DNA from: Halorubellus sp. JP-L1
Lineage (GTDB): Archaea > Halobacteriota > Halobacteria > Halobacteriales > Natrialbaceae
Assembly (NCBI RefSeq): GCF_011440375.1
Contig: NZ_JAAOIR010000002.1
Location: 186,001 to 250,000 of the forward strand
Direction: 5' to 3'
DNA: 64,000 nucleotides
Positions within the stretch are counted from its first letter, which is position 1, and each line of letters begins with the position of its first letter. Positions 53,415-63,871 of the stretch are shown piece by piece. Both the position numbers and the translations under genes were made by a program. The notes below the pieces were generated by a model. It had not been told where the DNA came from, did no database searches, and worked only from the letters and a program-made list of their open reading frames with translations.

Positions 53415-54818
53415 ATGAATCGGTCCGCCGCTCTCTCCGTCGTCGCCATCCTCCTCGTGGCCGGGGTCGCACCCGTTACCGCCGCTGGTGCGACGACGCC
53501 ACACTCGGTCGCAGTCACCGACGACGGCACCACGCTCGACGACGCACCGACTCCCGAGGCGGATACCGGAACGACCGAGGCATCGTCTCCGGAGGACGAT
53601 GCTGGAACCGCAGACAACAACACGACCCGGCGCCTGCCATTGACCGGCCCCGTAAGGGGGAACTACAGTAGCGTCGACCTGGACTTCGCCGCGTCGATAG
53701 CGTTCTCCGGGGAACGCGTCCAGAGCCAGTACCAGACGACGCTCGTCACCGTCCAGCTCGACCAAGTCCAGAGCCAGAGCGCACAGGAGGCGATCGTCGA
53801 AGCGTACCTCGACGGCGTCGAGAACGAACTCGAGTCGCTCACGACCGCCGAAACGCAGGCCGTACAACGGTACGAGAGCGGGGAGATCGACGCGTCGGCG
53901 CTCCTGGTCAGACTCGCGATGGTCGACCGACGTGCCCGCGCCGTCGAGGACTCGATGGACCGCATCCAGCGCACCGACGCACCGATCCCCCAGCGACTTC
54001 GGAGCATCCGGATGGAACTCGAGGCGTTCGAGTCCCCGATCCGCCAGCACGTCGCCCTCGCCGCCACCGGCGAACTGAAGGGCGCGGTCAACTCCCTCCA
54101 CGTGACCGCGGCCGACGACGGCGTCGTCGTCGAGATGCTCGACGACCGCCGGTACCACCGGAACGCGGTCCGGTTCGACAACCGAGCGCCCGGGAGCGTC
54201 GACCAGTTCGGCGGGAACATCGACCGGTTCCGGTCGCGCGTCGCGGAACTCTACCCGTGGTCGTACCAGGGGTCGCTCCGACGGAACCCCGCCATCGACA
54301 CGCACCTCTCACGGAACCTGTACCGGATCACGTACCGGCACCCGCAGGGATCGATCGCGGTCTACGTCGACGGCGGGACGACGGACGTCGCGCGAGAACA
54401 CCAGTCGCTCGTCCTCGACCGACTCCCGAAGAGCTCACCGACGATCGAATCGAAGGACAACGTCTCCGTCAGGGTGACGCCGACGCTCGAAGGCGGACCG
54501 GTCGCCGTGAACGTGACGCGTCCCGGCGTCGGGAACGAGTCCGCGACGCCACTGGACGCGGTCGTTCGCGCGAACAACCACACGGCGGGTCGAACCGGCG
54601 CGGACGGCGACCTCTGGCTCATTCGGCCGGCGACGGACTACGAGATCACGGTCGAGTACGACGGGACGACGGTGAACGTCTCCGCACCATCCGCGAGCGT
54701 CTCGAATGGCGTCCAGACGGGCGTCACCGAAACTGGACCGATCCGTCACGGTGCGGTGACGTTGCCTGCGTCGCCTGCGGTCGACGCGACGGCGCGGATC
54801 GTCTCGTTCGACGACTAG
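53415..54818 (+). CDS. secreted haloarchaeal protein (DUF7096-like)
   Basis: 467 aa with an N-terminal signal sequence (SAALSVVAILLVAGVAPVTA). A Thr/Asp/Glu-rich linker precedes a helical region (about 80-210, with QSAQEAIVEAYLDGVENELE). The C-terminal half is beta-rich and ends near VNVSAPSASVSNGV. It resembles haloarchaeal surface proteins of the DUF7094/DUF7096 type. It is divergent from the membrane regulator with a 153-bp shared promoter region. Function unknown. Confidence 0.75.
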   Translation: MNRSAALSVVAILLVAGVAPVTAAGATTPHSVAVTDDGTTLDDAPTPEADTGTTEASSPEDDAGTADNNTTRRLPLTGPVRGNYSSVDLDFAASIAFSGERVQSQYQTTLVTVQLDQVQSQSAQEAIVEAYLDGVENELESLTTAETQAVQRYESGEIDASALLVRLAMVDRRARAVEDSMDRIQRTDAPIPQRLRSIRMELEAFESPIRQHVALAATGELKGAVNSLHVTAADDGVVVEMLDDRRYHRNAVRFDNRAPGSVDQFGGNIDRFRSRVAELYPWSYQGSLRRNPAIDTHLSRNLYRITYRHPQGSIAVYVDGGTTDVAREHQSLVLDRLPKSSPTIESKDNVSVRVTPTLEGGPVAVNVTRPGVGNESATPLDAVVRANNHTAGRTGADGDLWLIRPATDYEITVEYDGTTVNVSAPSASVSNGVQTGVTETGPIRHGAVTLPASPAVDATARIVSFDD

Positions 54819-54900
54819 ACCGCGACCCAATCTGGGGACGAGACCACGCATCGATTCGGCGCCGATACCGCGAGTCGACGTGGTGAACGAGCTGGTCGCC

Positions 54901-55563
54901 TCACGTCTCCGCTTCGTCGTCGCTCCTGCCCGTCAAGTCCTCGATGTCGACGGTTCCGCCCATCGTCTCCGAATCGCCGAATCCGGCGGAGAGGATGCGC
55001 GTGAGTGCGTCTTCGACGTTCTCGTCCGTCTCCGTGATGTCCTCGGGGTGGACCTCGATGACGAACCCGGTCGTGATGTTCGGCGCCGTCGGGAGGAACA
55101 ACACGACGCGTCCGTCGTCCGTCGACTTCCCCGTCTTGAACGCCGTCATCCGCATGCCACTCCACGGCTCGATCTTCACGGGCGTCTGTAGCGAGTCCGT
55201 TCCGCCGAGTGCGGTCTCCGCCGCCATCTTCGACGCGTTGTAGACGACGCGGAGGCCGGGGACGCGGTTCGCGACGTCGTCGATGACGCCCTCGAACAGT
55301 CCGCCGGCGGTCGTCCGCATCAGGTACCCCACTGCGAGGACGAGCACGAGGAACACCATCAGCACGAGGAACACCTGGATTGGCTGTTGGATCGCCGAGA
55401 CGTACGTCTCGGGGACGTTGAACTCTTGGAGGAGTTCCGCGTCGACGAACTCCGGTGTCACCTGCGAGACGATGCCGTAGAGGTAGGCGATGACGTACGC
55501 GGAGACGAGCACGGGTAGGATGACGATGAGGCCCGAGGCGAAGTCCCGTTTCCAGGAGGACAT
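54901..55563 (-). CDS. DUF502 family membrane protein
   Basis: 220 aa, start MSSWKRDFASGLIVILPVLV. Two transmembrane helices (about 10-32 and 62-85) and a soluble C-terminal domain with VPGLRVVYNASKMAAE and VVLFLPTAPNITTGFVIEV, the DUF502 hallmarks. The family is widespread in bacteria and archaea; function unknown, possibly an envelope or channel-like protein. Confidence 0.92.
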   Translation of the reverse strand: MSSWKRDFASGLIVILPVLVSAYVIAYLYGIVSQVTPEFVDAELLQEFNVPETYVSAIQQPIQVFLVLMVFLVLVLAVGYLMRTTAGGLFEGVIDDVANRVPGLRVVYNASKMAAETALGGTDSLQTPVKIEPWSGMRMTAFKTGKSTDDGRVVLFLPTAPNITTGFVIEVHPEDITETDENVEDALTRILSAGFGDSETMGGTVDIEDLTGRSDDEAET

Positions 55564-55724
55564 GCCCGAGGAATGTAGGGGTGGGGTCTTGGGTGTGACG
55601 AGTCGCGACGGCGACGCGGCGCCGACCACCCGTCGGCATACGACGATTCGGTGTCGTCCGCGAGCGCTGCCGACCGAGTCGCGCGTCGCGGACGACCGAG
55701 TCAGACGCCGCCGCCGACCCGCTC

Positions 55725-56564
55725 TCAGATGCCGAGGACGGCGCGGGCCGCGAACAGGACGTTCTCCTTGCGCTCTCGCACTCGCCGGTAGAAGTACTGG
55801 AGCCACTTGTCGCCGTAGGGCGCGTACTGCCAGACCTCGACGCCGTCGGCGGCGAGGTCACGCTGGGCGTCCTCGCGGACGCCCATGAGCATCTGGACCT
55901 CGTAGGGCGTGCCGTGCTCGTCGTGCAGTTCCTTCGCGTACTCGATCATCGCGGGGTCGTGGCTGCCGACCGCGATGCCATCCTCGAACGCCTCGAACAT
56001 GAACTCGAGGAGGTCGCGGTACGCCTCGTTCACCTTCGCCTTCTGCTTGTAGGCGACGGCCTTCGGTTCGTCGTACGCACCCTTGACGAGCCGGATCTTC
56101 CCGGGGACGTCGACGAGGCGCTCGAGGTCCTCGGGCGTCCGCTTCAGGTTCGCCTGCACGCAGAGCCCGACGCCGCCCGCGTACTTCCGCGCGAAGTCCT
56201 CGAACGCGTCGAGCGTCGCGTCCGTCGTGTGCCGGTCCTCCATGTCGACCCACACGAAGACGCCGTGCTCGTCGCCGGCCTCGACGACCCGCTCCAGGAG
56301 TTCGCGGAACGTCTCCTCGCCGACGTCCAGCCCGATCTGGGAGGGCTTCACGGACACGCACGCGCCGAGGTCGCTGTCGCCGATGTCGGCGACGAGGTCG
56401 ACGTACGCGTCGGCGTCCGCTTCGGCAGGCGCGCGTTCGTCGTAGTGCTCGCCGAGGAGGTTCAGGATGACGTTGACGTCGTCGTCGTCGAGCGCTCGTG
56501 CGTGGTCGAGTGCTTCCGCGGGCGTCTCCCCGGCGACGAACCGGCTCGCTATGGGCGGAATCAT
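55725..56564 (-). CDS. putA: proline dehydrogenase
   Basis: Oxidises proline to pyrroline-5-carboxylate with FAD. The 279-aa TIM-barrel starts MIPPIASRFVAGETPAEALD (ATG 56564). Barrel motifs VSVKPSQIGLD, VWVDMEDRHTTDATL, RLVKGAYDEPKAVAY, GSHDPAMIEY, VQMLMGVRED and the C-terminal YRRVRERKEN (substrate Arg pair) all fit. It is monofunctional, without the P5C dehydrogenase half, which is not nearby. Confidence 0.95.
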   Translation of the reverse strand: MIPPIASRFVAGETPAEALDHARALDDDDVNVILNLLGEHYDERAPAEADADAYVDLVADIGDSDLGACVSVKPSQIGLDVGEETFRELLERVVEAGDEHGVFVWVDMEDRHTTDATLDAFEDFARKYAGGVGLCVQANLKRTPEDLERLVDVPGKIRLVKGAYDEPKAVAYKQKAKVNEAYRDLLEFMFEAFEDGIAVGSHDPAMIEYAKELHDEHGTPYEVQMLMGVREDAQRDLAADGVEVWQYAPYGDKWLQYFYRRVRERKENVLFAARAVLGI

Positions 56565-56635
56565 ACAGTAACGTCCGGTAGCCACGTATAAGTCAATTCA
56601 TATGCTTCAAGGGACGGCGTGCTGAACGACCGGAC

Positions 56636-57181
56636 ATGAATCTGGTTGCGGCGGTCGTCGTGGCGTTCTGGGCGATGCTGCCGGCGTACGTCCCGAACAA
56701 CGCGGCCGTCCTGTTCGGTGGTGGACGACCGATCGACGGCGGTCGGACGTGGGGTGGGCGTCGCGTGCTCGGGGACGGGAAGACGTGGCGGGGGACGGTC
56801 GCGGGGACGGCGACCGGCGTGGCGCTCGCGCTCGGGCTGTCGGCGCTGGCGCCGGCGGCGAGCGACGCGGTGGGCGTCTCCGTGCCGCGGTTCCCGCTCG
56901 CGGCGGCGGTCGCGCTGTCGTTCGGCGCGATGCTCGGGGACGTCCTGGCGTCGCTCCTCAAGCGCCGGTCCGGTCGCGAGCGCGGTGCGGCGTTCCCCGG
57001 ACTCGACCAGTTGGACTTCGTGGTGGTCGCGCTCGTGCTCGCGGCGGTGGTCGCGCCGTCGTGGTTCGGCGACGTGTTCACGCTCCCGGTGCTCGCGGTG
57101 GTCGTGGTGCTCACGCCGCTCCTGCACGTCGGGACGAACGTCCTCGCCTACCAGCTTGGATTGAAGGACGAACCCTGGTAA
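56636..57181 (+). CDS. carS: CDP-archaeol synthase
   Basis: Transfers CMP from CTP to unsaturated archaetidic acid, giving the activated intermediate for polar membrane lipids. 181 aa with five transmembrane helices. The signature [20 protein letters not shown] followed by [14 protein letters not shown] is diagnostic, and a second conserved stretch is [20 protein letters not shown]. The GTP-like name is not implied; the cytidylyltransferase role is known for the family. Confidence 0.96.
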   Translation: MNLVAAVVVAFWAMLPAYVPNNAAVLFGGGRPIDGGRTWGGRRVLGDGKTWRGTVAGTATGVALALGLSALAPAASDAVGVSVPRFPLAAAVALSFGAMLGDVLASLLKRRSGRERGAAFPGLDQLDFVVVALVLAAVVAPSWFGDVFTLPVLAVVVVLTPLLHVGTNVLAYQLGLKDEPW

Positions 57182-57432
57182 CGCGGATTTTGCTGCTGCT
57201 CTCTGGCTATGGGGCGAGCAGGCGACCCGGGTCTGCGTCCTCGTGCGGTGGGTCGCGCTCCCGTCCGGGCCGCGACGAGGCGATACCTACGCGACGTCGA
57301 CCGTCGCCGCGGCATGGTACTTGAACGGTCGGCGTCGCAGCCGGGTCGATCGGCGGTCGTGCTCGCGCGTGGCCTGCCGGAGGCGACGGGATTCCAGTTC
57401 GCTTATGCCGCGTCGCGGCGGCAGTTCTCGCA

Positions 57433-57960
57433 ATGACGAACGACGACCTCATCGAGGCGCTGGTGGCGGCGGACGCGGTGCAGTTCGGGGAGTTCGAGCT
57501 CGCCCACGGCGGGACGAGCGAGTACTACGTGGACAAGTACCTGTTCGAGACGAACCCGGAGCCGCTCGCGCTCATCGGCGAGGCGTTCGCGGCGCGACTC
57601 GAGGGAGAGACGCCGGCGGGAGTGGCACTCGGCGGCGTGCCCCTGGTGGTGGCGACGGCGCTGTCGGCGGAGGTGCCGTACGTGATCGCGCGGAAGAGCC
57701 AGAAGGAGTACGGGACGGCGAACCTCGTCGAGGGTCGTCTCGACGAGGGCGAGGAGGTCGTGGTCGTGGAGGACATCGCGACGACCGGCCAGTCCGCGGT
57801 GGACGCGGTCGAGGCGCTCCGGGACGCGGGTGCGGTCGTGAATCGCGCGCTCGTCGTCGTCGACCGACAGGAAGGGGGGACCGAGAACCTCGCGGACGTC
57901 GGCGTGGAACTTGAGGCGCTCGTGACCGCCGACGAACTGCTCGCGCACGTCGACGAGTAG
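57433..57960 (+). CDS. pyrE: orotate phosphoribosyltransferase
   Basis: Makes OMP from orotate and PRPP in pyrimidine synthesis. The 175-aa protein starts [31 protein letters not shown] binds orotate, and [13 protein letters not shown] is the PRPP-binding motif. RKSQKEYGT holds the flexible-loop lysines. It stands alone, 251 bp after carS. Confidence 0.97.
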   Translation: MTNDDLIEALVAADAVQFGEFELAHGGTSEYYVDKYLFETNPEPLALIGEAFAARLEGETPAGVALGGVPLVVATALSAEVPYVIARKSQKEYGTANLVEGRLDEGEEVVVVEDIATTGQSAVDAVEALRDAGAVVNRALVVVDRQEGGTENLADVGVELEALVTADELLAHVDE

Positions 57961-58185
57961 GCCCTCGAAGGACGGACGAGCGACGCGTTCGATGCCGCAG
58001 CTGTCGGCTGATGGCGGTCGACGCATCCGCACGGCATCGCAACCCTTTTGCTGGCACCCCGGATACGTTGTACCACGATGGTAGGTGTCTGCTTTACACG
58101 CCGGGCTTTCGCCCGCTAACTCCCCCACTCTACCGTTCTCCGCGTTCGCAGACGCCAACCAGCTCGCAGAATCCCAGTCACAACC

Positions 58186-60129
58186 ATGTCACAGTCAGAA
58201 TCAGAGTCACAGATAACGGTCGTCCTCCCGGACGGGTCGGAGCTGTCCGTCCCCGAGGAGGCGTCCGTTGAAGACGTCGCGTACGAGATCGGGCCGGGCC
58301 TCGGCCGAGACACGGTCGCCGGGAAGATAGACGGCGACCTGGTCGCGAAGGAGGAACCCGTGTACGACGGCGCGGAGATCGAGATCGTCACGGACGGCAG
58401 CGACGAGTACCGGCGGGTGCTCCGGCACTCGGCGGCGCACGTCCTCGCGCAAGCGGTCCTGCGCGAGCACCCGGACGCGAAGCTCGCGATCGGGCCGCCG
58501 ACCGAGGAGGGCTTCTACTACGACTTCGACGACCTCGACGTCGACGAGGGCGACCTGCCGGCGATCGTCGAGGAGATGGAGGCGATCGTCGAGTCGGACT
58601 ACGAGATCGAGCGGGAGGTCGTCTCCGTCGAGGAGGCCGAGGACCGTCTCGCGGACCAACCGTACAAGCTAGAGCTGCTCGAGGAGCTCGCCACGGCGGA
58701 CGAGACGGTGACGTTCTACTCGCAGGGCGAGTTCGAGGACCTCTGTGCGGGCCCGCACGTCGAGTCGACGGGCGCGATCGAGGCGTTCGACCTCCGCGAG
58801 ATCGCCGCGGCGTACTGGCGCGGCGACGAGGACAACGAGATGCTGACGCGCGTGTACGGGACGGCGTTCGAGAAGGAGAGTCAGCTCGAGGACTTCCTGG
58901 ACCGCAAGCGCGAGGCCGAGCGTCGCGATCACCGGAAGATCGGCCAGCAGATGAACCTGTTCTCCATCCAGGACGTGACGGGGCCCGGGCTGCCGCTGTA
59001 TCATCCGCCGGGGAAGACGGTGCTCCGGGAGCTCTCGGCGTTCATAGAGGCCCTGAACCTGGACGCGGGCTACGAGTACGTGGAGACGCCGCACGTGTTC
59101 AAGACGGACCTCTGGAAGCGCTCCGGGCACTACGACAACTACGAGGACGACATGTTCCTCTTCGACGTCGGCGACGACGAGTACGGCCTGAAGCCGATGA
59201 ACTGCCCGGGTCACGCGGCGATCTTCCAGGATCACTCGTGGAGTTACCGCGAGCTTCCCGTTCGGTACGCGGAGGACGGGAAGGTGTACCGGAAGGAGCA
59301 GCGCGGCGAGCTCTCGGGGCTCTCGCGCGTGTGGTCGTTCACGATCGACGACGGCCACCTGTTCGTGCGACCGGACCAGATCGAGCAGGAGGTCGAGCAG
59401 ATCATGGACGCGATCGACGTGGTGCTGGAGACGTTCGAACTCGACTACGAGGTTGCGTTGGCGACGCGCCCGGAGAAGTCGATGGGGAGCGACGAGATCT
59501 GGGAGCGCGCGGAGTCGATCCTCGAGCGCGTCCTCGACTCGCACGGGGAGGAGTACGTCGTCGAGGAGGGCGACGGGGCGTTCTACGGGCCGAAGATCGA
59601 CTTCGCGTTCGAAGACGCTTTGGGGCGGAAGTGGGACGGGCCGACGGTCCAGTTGGACTTCAACATGCCCGAGCGCTTCGACCTGAGCTACGTCGGCGAG
59701 GACAACGAGCAGCATCGGCCGGTCGTCATCCATCGCGGCATCTACGGGAGCTACGAGCGGTTCTTCATGGTGCTCATCGAGCACTTCGAGGGGAAGTTCC
59801 CGTTCTGGCTGGCGCCCGAGCAGGTGCGCGTGCTCCCGATCAGCGACGACAACCTCGACTACGCGTACGAGGTCGCCGAGGAGTTCGACGAGTTCCGCGT
59901 GGAGGTGTCGACGCGGGACGCGACGCTCGAACGGAAGATCCGGCAGGCCCACGACGATCGCGTGCCGTACCAGATCATCGTCGGCGACGACGAGGAGGCC
60001 GACGGCAACGTCGCGGTGCGCGACCGGAAGGAACGCCAGGAGTTCGACGTCGACCGCGAGGCGTTCCTCGAGCACTTGCAGGCGGAGAACGCCGAGAAGC
60101 GACTGAACCCGGACTTCCTCGCGGACTGA
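58186..60129 (+). CDS. thrS: threonyl-tRNA synthetase
   Basis: 647 aa. Domain order: TGS (1-65, [20 protein letters not shown]), a bacterial-type editing domain with [11 protein letters not shown] and CAGPHV, then the class II catalytic core ([12 protein letters not shown] with the zinc Cys, [20 protein letters not shown]) and the anticodon-binding domain ([20 protein letters not shown]). The editing domain is of bacterial type rather than the D-Tyr-deacylase-like one of most archaea, consistent with old transfer into haloarchaea. Confidence 0.98.
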   Translation: MSQSESESQITVVLPDGSELSVPEEASVEDVAYEIGPGLGRDTVAGKIDGDLVAKEEPVYDGAEIEIVTDGSDEYRRVLRHSAAHVLAQAVLREHPDAKLAIGPPTEEGFYYDFDDLDVDEGDLPAIVEEMEAIVESDYEIEREVVSVEEAEDRLADQPYKLELLEELATADETVTFYSQGEFEDLCAGPHVESTGAIEAFDLREIAAAYWRGDEDNEMLTRVYGTAFEKESQLEDFLDRKREAERRDHRKIGQQMNLFSIQDVTGPGLPLYHPPGKTVLRELSAFIEALNLDAGYEYVETPHVFKTDLWKRSGHYDNYEDDMFLFDVGDDEYGLKPMNCPGHAAIFQDHSWSYRELPVRYAEDGKVYRKEQRGELSGLSRVWSFTIDDGHLFVRPDQIEQEVEQIMDAIDVVLETFELDYEVALATRPEKSMGSDEIWERAESILERVLDSHGEEYVVEEGDGAFYGPKIDFAFEDALGRKWDGPTVQLDFNMPERFDLSYVGEDNEQHRPVVIHRGIYGSYERFFMVLIEHFEGKFPFWLAPEQVRVLPISDDNLDYAYEVAEEFDEFRVEVSTRDATLERKIRQAHDDRVPYQIIVGDDEEADGNVAVRDRKERQEFDVDREAFLEHLQAENAEKRLNPDFLAD

Positions 60130-60280
60130 AACGAGTCCCCGCGAGCTGACGGATCCGGCGCGCTTCGATTCGCGAGTGGCGTCGTGCGGTTCTTTTGACG
60201 GGTGGTTCCGGGAGCGGCCAGCGGTGGGGCTGTCGCGTGTGTCCAAAGCCTTTGGTCGGGTGGGTCGGTAGTGGGTGGTG

Positions 60281-61216
60281 ATGGAGCGTCGTGGGGTGGT
60301 CGTCGGCGTGCTCGCGGTGGTGGCGGTCGCGCTCGCGGCGGGTGCGGTGGCGCCGGCGTCGCCGCAGGCGCCGTCGGCGGCGGGTGGTGGCGCGTCGATC
60401 GGGAGTCCTGGAGCGACTGGGGTCGCGCTCGGTGGCGTGCTGTGGCTGGTGGCGCTCGCGGCGCTGATCGCGGGGGGCGTCGCGCTGGCGGTCGCGCGAT
60501 TGCGAGACGGTGGGGATGGGGGCGAGCGGGTGCGGCGGCGGTTCGTCGCGCTCGTCCTCGGCGTGGCGACGCTGGTCGCGGGCGTCCTCCTCGTCGCGGT
60601 CCGCGCGTTCGGCGACGGCGAGGGACCGCGCCGCCAGGAGAACTTGGGTGCGCCGCTCGTGCAGGGCACGCCCGAGGCGTCGACGGCGACCGGTGGACCG
60701 GGGCCGGGCGTCGTGCTCGCGGTCCTCCTCGCACTCGCCCTCGCCGCCGTGGCCGTAGTCGCGTATCGTCGAGTCCGCAGCGACGACGCGACCGAGTCGG
60801 CGTCGACGGACGAGGCGGCAGCGGCGGTCTCGACGACCGATAGTGAGGCCGACGCGGCGGCGCTGGGGTCGGCGGCGGGCCGGGCGGCGTCGCACCTCGA
60901 TGGCTCGGGGTCGCCGCCGGAGAACGAGGTAGTGCGGGCGTGGTTCGAACTCGCGTCGGTCCTGCCGGTCGCGCGGCCGGCGTCGTCGACGCCCCGGGAG
61001 TTCGCGGCGGCCGCGACGGCCGCTGGCGTCGACGCCGAGGACGTCGCCGAACTCGCGGCGCTGTTCGAGGCGGTCCGGTACGGCGACCGGGACGCCGACG
61101 GCGAGCGAGCGCGGCGCGCGGTCGCGGCGCTGGAACGAATCGAGACCGCGCACGGCGACGGGAGCGACCGCAGTAGTGCTGGCGAGACCGACGAAGCCGC
61201 GGGTGAGTCGCCGTGA
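60281..61216 (+). CDS. DUF4129 domain membrane protein
   Basis: 311 aa from ATG 60281 (two GTG codons directly before it are alternatives). A signal-like N-terminus is followed by three or so transmembrane helices (ending near residue 160). The C-terminal DUF4129 segment has VVRAWFELASVLPVARPASS and TPREFA, then LAALFEAVRYGDRD. First gene of a GTGA-linked operon with the DUF58 protein. Such operons usually include a MoxR ATPase, which is not in this window. Confidence 0.88.
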   Translation: MERRGVVVGVLAVVAVALAAGAVAPASPQAPSAAGGGASIGSPGATGVALGGVLWLVALAALIAGGVALAVARLRDGGDGGERVRRRFVALVLGVATLVAGVLLVAVRAFGDGEGPRRQENLGAPLVQGTPEASTATGGPGPGVVLAVLLALALAAVAVVAYRRVRSDDATESASTDEAAAAVSTTDSEADAAALGSAAGRAASHLDGSGSPPENEVVRAWFELASVLPVARPASSTPREFAAAATAAGVDAEDVAELAALFEAVRYGDRDADGERARRAVAALERIETAHGDGSDRSSAGETDEAAGESP

Positions 61217-63222
61217 GGCGGTGGCTGGTGGGGGTCGGCGTCGGTGCGCTCGCGATCGCGGCCGCGGTCGCGGCGGACGCGGTCGCGGCGTCGTGGGCGG
61301 GCGTGCTCGCGCCGCTGTCGGCGGCGGTGGCGGTCGTCGCGGCGGCGTGGGTGGCGTACGGCGACGCCGGCGGCCACCTCGGGCCGCTGCCGGCGGTGGA
61401 GTCGTCGGTCGCGAGCGACCCGCCGGGCGCGCGGTTGAACGTCGCGCTCGGGTCGCTCGTCGGCCGCGAGCACGTGCAGTTGACGCCGCGCGGGATTCGC
61501 GACGCGCTGCGGCGGGCGGCGACGGCAGTCGTCGCGGTCCGCGATGGCGTGCCCGCCGAAGCGGCGCGAGCGCGCGTCGACGACGGGTCGTGGACGACCG
61601 ACGGCGTCGCCGCGCGCTTCCTCGCGGACGAGTGGACGCTTCCCGGCGACTCGCTCCGGAAGCGGGTCGGGCGCGGGCTCGGCGTCGGCGACGACCGGCC
61701 GGTCGTGGTCGCGGCCCGGCACGCGGCGGACGCGGTCGCGGCGCGCGCCGGCCTCCACGACGACGGCCCGGCTGGTTCCGAAGGCGTCGGTGGTGGCGCG
61801 GTCGACGGCGGCGACGCACCGGCGGGGTCGTGGTTCCCGCCGTCGCCGGGCGCCGGTTCCTCCCCGCACACCGTCTCGCTCCCCGAGTCCGTGAACGGCG
61901 GGACTTCCGTGGATGGCGAGAGCGACGACGAGACGCGGACGAGGCGGCGGGAGCGCGCTCGCACCGGCCGGTTCCGGGGGGCGAGCGCGTTCGCGCTCGT
62001 CGCGCTCGGGGTCGGGACGTTCGCGGGGTCGCCGGCGGCCGCATTCGCCGGCGCGGTCGCGGTCGGGTACGTCGCGTGGGGGCGGGCGACGTCGGTGCCG
62101 GCGGTGTCGCTCGCGGTCGACCGCGAGTTCTCGACGACGCTGCCCGAGCCCGGCGAGTCGGTGACGGTGTCGGTCCGCGTCGAGAACGTCGGCGACGCGA
62201 CGCTCCCGGAGTGTCGGCTGGTCGACGGCGTGCCCGCGGCGCTGTCGGTCGTCGACGGTCGCGCTCGCGCGCACTGCTCGCTCGCGCCGGACGAGACGGT
62301 CGCGTTCGAGTACGACGTCGTCGCACGCCGCGGCGTCCACGCGTACGAGGCGGTACTCGCGGTCGTCCGGGACCGCGCGGGCGCGGTCGAGGAACGGCAC
62401 GTCGTCCCGGCTCCCGGCCAACTCGCGTGCGTGCCGGCGCTGGCGAGGTCGACCCGATCCGTGCCGCTACGCGAGCACACGACGCAGTACGCGGGCGACG
62501 TGACGACGAACGGGGGCGGTGCCGGCCAGGAGTTCTTCCAGACGCGCGAGTACCGCCGCGGCGACCCGCTCGCTCGCGTCGACTGGAACCGGTTCGCGCG
62601 AACGGGCGATCTGGCGACGATGGAGTTCCGCGAGGAGCGCGCGGCGTCGATCGTGCTCGTCGTCGACGGCCGGGCCGCGGGCTACGTCGCCCCGGACCCC
62701 GAGGGTCCGCACGCGCTCGACCGCGCGGTCGACGCCGCCGGCGTGCTCTACGACTCGCTGGTCGCGGACGGGAACCCCGTCGGAGTGGCGGCGGTGTCGA
62801 CGAGCGAGTGCTGGCTCGCGCCGGGATCGAGCCGCGAGCACCGCGAGCGCGTCCGGGAACTCCTCGGGACGCATCCGGCGTTGTCGCCGGTGCCCGCGGC
62901 CCGGAACCTCCGCGTGAACCGGTCGGTCGATCGGCTCCGGCGACGCATCCCCGACGGCGCGCAGGTGTTCTTCCTGACGCCGCTGTGCGACGACCGCGCG
63001 GCCCGTATCGCGCGCCGGTTCGAGGCCGGCGGGCGCGCGGTCACGGTCGTGAGCCCCGACCCGACGCTCGCGGAGACGCCGAGTCACCGGCTGGCGCGCG
63101 TCGGCCGCCGCCTGCGCGTGACGGGCCTGCGCGGGGCCGGCGTCCGGGTCGTGGACTGGTCCTGGGACGAACCGCTCGGCGCCGCGCTCTCGCGGACGAC
63201 GGTCCGAGGTGAGGAGCGATGA
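61213..63222 (+). CDS. DUF7269-like / DUF58 fusion protein
   Basis: 669 aa. The GTG start overlaps the previous stop. Residues 1-230 form a membrane-anchored part (two N-terminal helices, then GSLVGREHVQLTPRGIRDAL) that in other haloarchaea I associate with a separate DUF7269 gene. Residues 255-300 hold two more helices, then the DUF58 body: REHTTQYAGDVTTNGGGAGQ, FFQTREYRRGDPLARVDWNR and ASIVLVVDGRAAG (vWA-like). The fusion call depends on memory of separate genes elsewhere. Confidence 0.82.
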   Translation: MRRWLVGVGVGALAIAAAVAADAVAASWAGVLAPLSAAVAVVAAAWVAYGDAGGHLGPLPAVESSVASDPPGARLNVALGSLVGREHVQLTPRGIRDALRRAATAVVAVRDGVPAEAARARVDDGSWTTDGVAARFLADEWTLPGDSLRKRVGRGLGVGDDRPVVVAARHAADAVAARAGLHDDGPAGSEGVGGGAVDGGDAPAGSWFPPSPGAGSSPHTVSLPESVNGGTSVDGESDDETRTRRRERARTGRFRGASAFALVALGVGTFAGSPAAAFAGAVAVGYVAWGRATSVPAVSLAVDREFSTTLPEPGESVTVSVRVENVGDATLPECRLVDGVPAALSVVDGRARAHCSLAPDETVAFEYDVVARRGVHAYEAVLAVVRDRAGAVEERHVVPAPGQLACVPALARSTRSVPLREHTTQYAGDVTTNGGGAGQEFFQTREYRRGDPLARVDWNRFARTGDLATMEFREERAASIVLVVDGRAAGYVAPDPEGPHALDRAVDAAGVLYDSLVADGNPVGVAAVSTSECWLAPGSSREHRERVRELLGTHPALSPVPAARNLRVNRSVDRLRRRIPDGAQVFFLTPLCDDRAARIARRFEAGGRAVTVVSPDPTLAETPSHRLARVGRRLRVTGLRGAGVRVVDWSWDEPLGAALSRTTVRGEER

Positions 63223-63752
63223 GCGGCCAGCGACGCTCGACCGGCGCCAGCGACGGGACGGATAGGTGCGGGCTCTCGGCGACCGACCCGGCGTTCGCGC
63301 TGGGCGTGCTCGCGGCGGTGGTGTCGTTCGCGGCGGTGGCCGCGTACTCGTGGGTCGGGTTCGCGGCCGCGGCGGTCGGTGCGGTCGTGCTCGCCGCCGG
63401 CGGCTACCTGGGCTCGCTGCCGGCGGTGCGTGCAGGGAGCGTCGGACTCGCCGCGGCGTCGGTGCTCGGCGGACTCGGCGGTGCGCCGCCGCTCGCGGTC
63501 GGCCTCGGTGCGTGGAGCGCGCTCGTCGCCTGGGATGCCACGACGTACGCGCTCGCCCTCGTCGACCACGTCGGCGACGCCACCGACCGCGCGACGGTGC
63601 TCGCGCACGTCCGGGACGCGACGCTCGTCGGCGCCGGCGCCGTCGCCCTCGCTGGCGGCGCGTTCCTCGTCGGCGCGACCGGGACGGGAGCGCTCGCCGG
63701 CGTCGCGGCCGTCGCGGCCGTCGCGCTCGCGCTCGCACTCGCGCTCGACTGA
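63219..63752 (+). CDS. small multi-pass membrane protein (DUF7519-like)
   Basis: 177-aa protein with five or six transmembrane helices (LGVLAAVVSFAAVAAYSW onward), overlapping the DUF58 gene by 4 nt. It closes the DUF4129/DUF58 operon, where DUF7519 proteins are usually found. No catalytic motif seen. Confidence 0.75.
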   Translation: MSGQRRSTGASDGTDRCGLSATDPAFALGVLAAVVSFAAVAAYSWVGFAAAAVGAVVLAAGGYLGSLPAVRAGSVGLAAASVLGGLGGAPPLAVGLGAWSALVAWDATTYALALVDHVGDATDRATVLAHVRDATLVGAGAVALAGGAFLVGATGTGALAGVAAVAAVALALALALD

Positions 63753-63871
63753 CGCGACCGTTTCCGTCGCACTCCTCTTCGACCGGCCAACTCGGTACCT
63801 GCACGCACGTGTCCAGCCACTCCCCTCGACGATTCGATGTATTCATAGTTGTGCAACCACGCATACCTGGC

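Noticed and set aside
57209-57436. Small gene between carS and pyrE
   Set aside because: The frame overlaps the pyrE start and lacks a conserved pattern; the 251-bp gap is better read as a spacer with the pyrE promoter.
58669-62421. Very long open frame on the minus strand (1250 codons) opposite thrS and the DUF4129/DUF58 operon
   Set aside because: It is antisense to well-supported genes and has Arg/Ala/Pro/Val-rich composition caused by GC-rich codons; no family motif.
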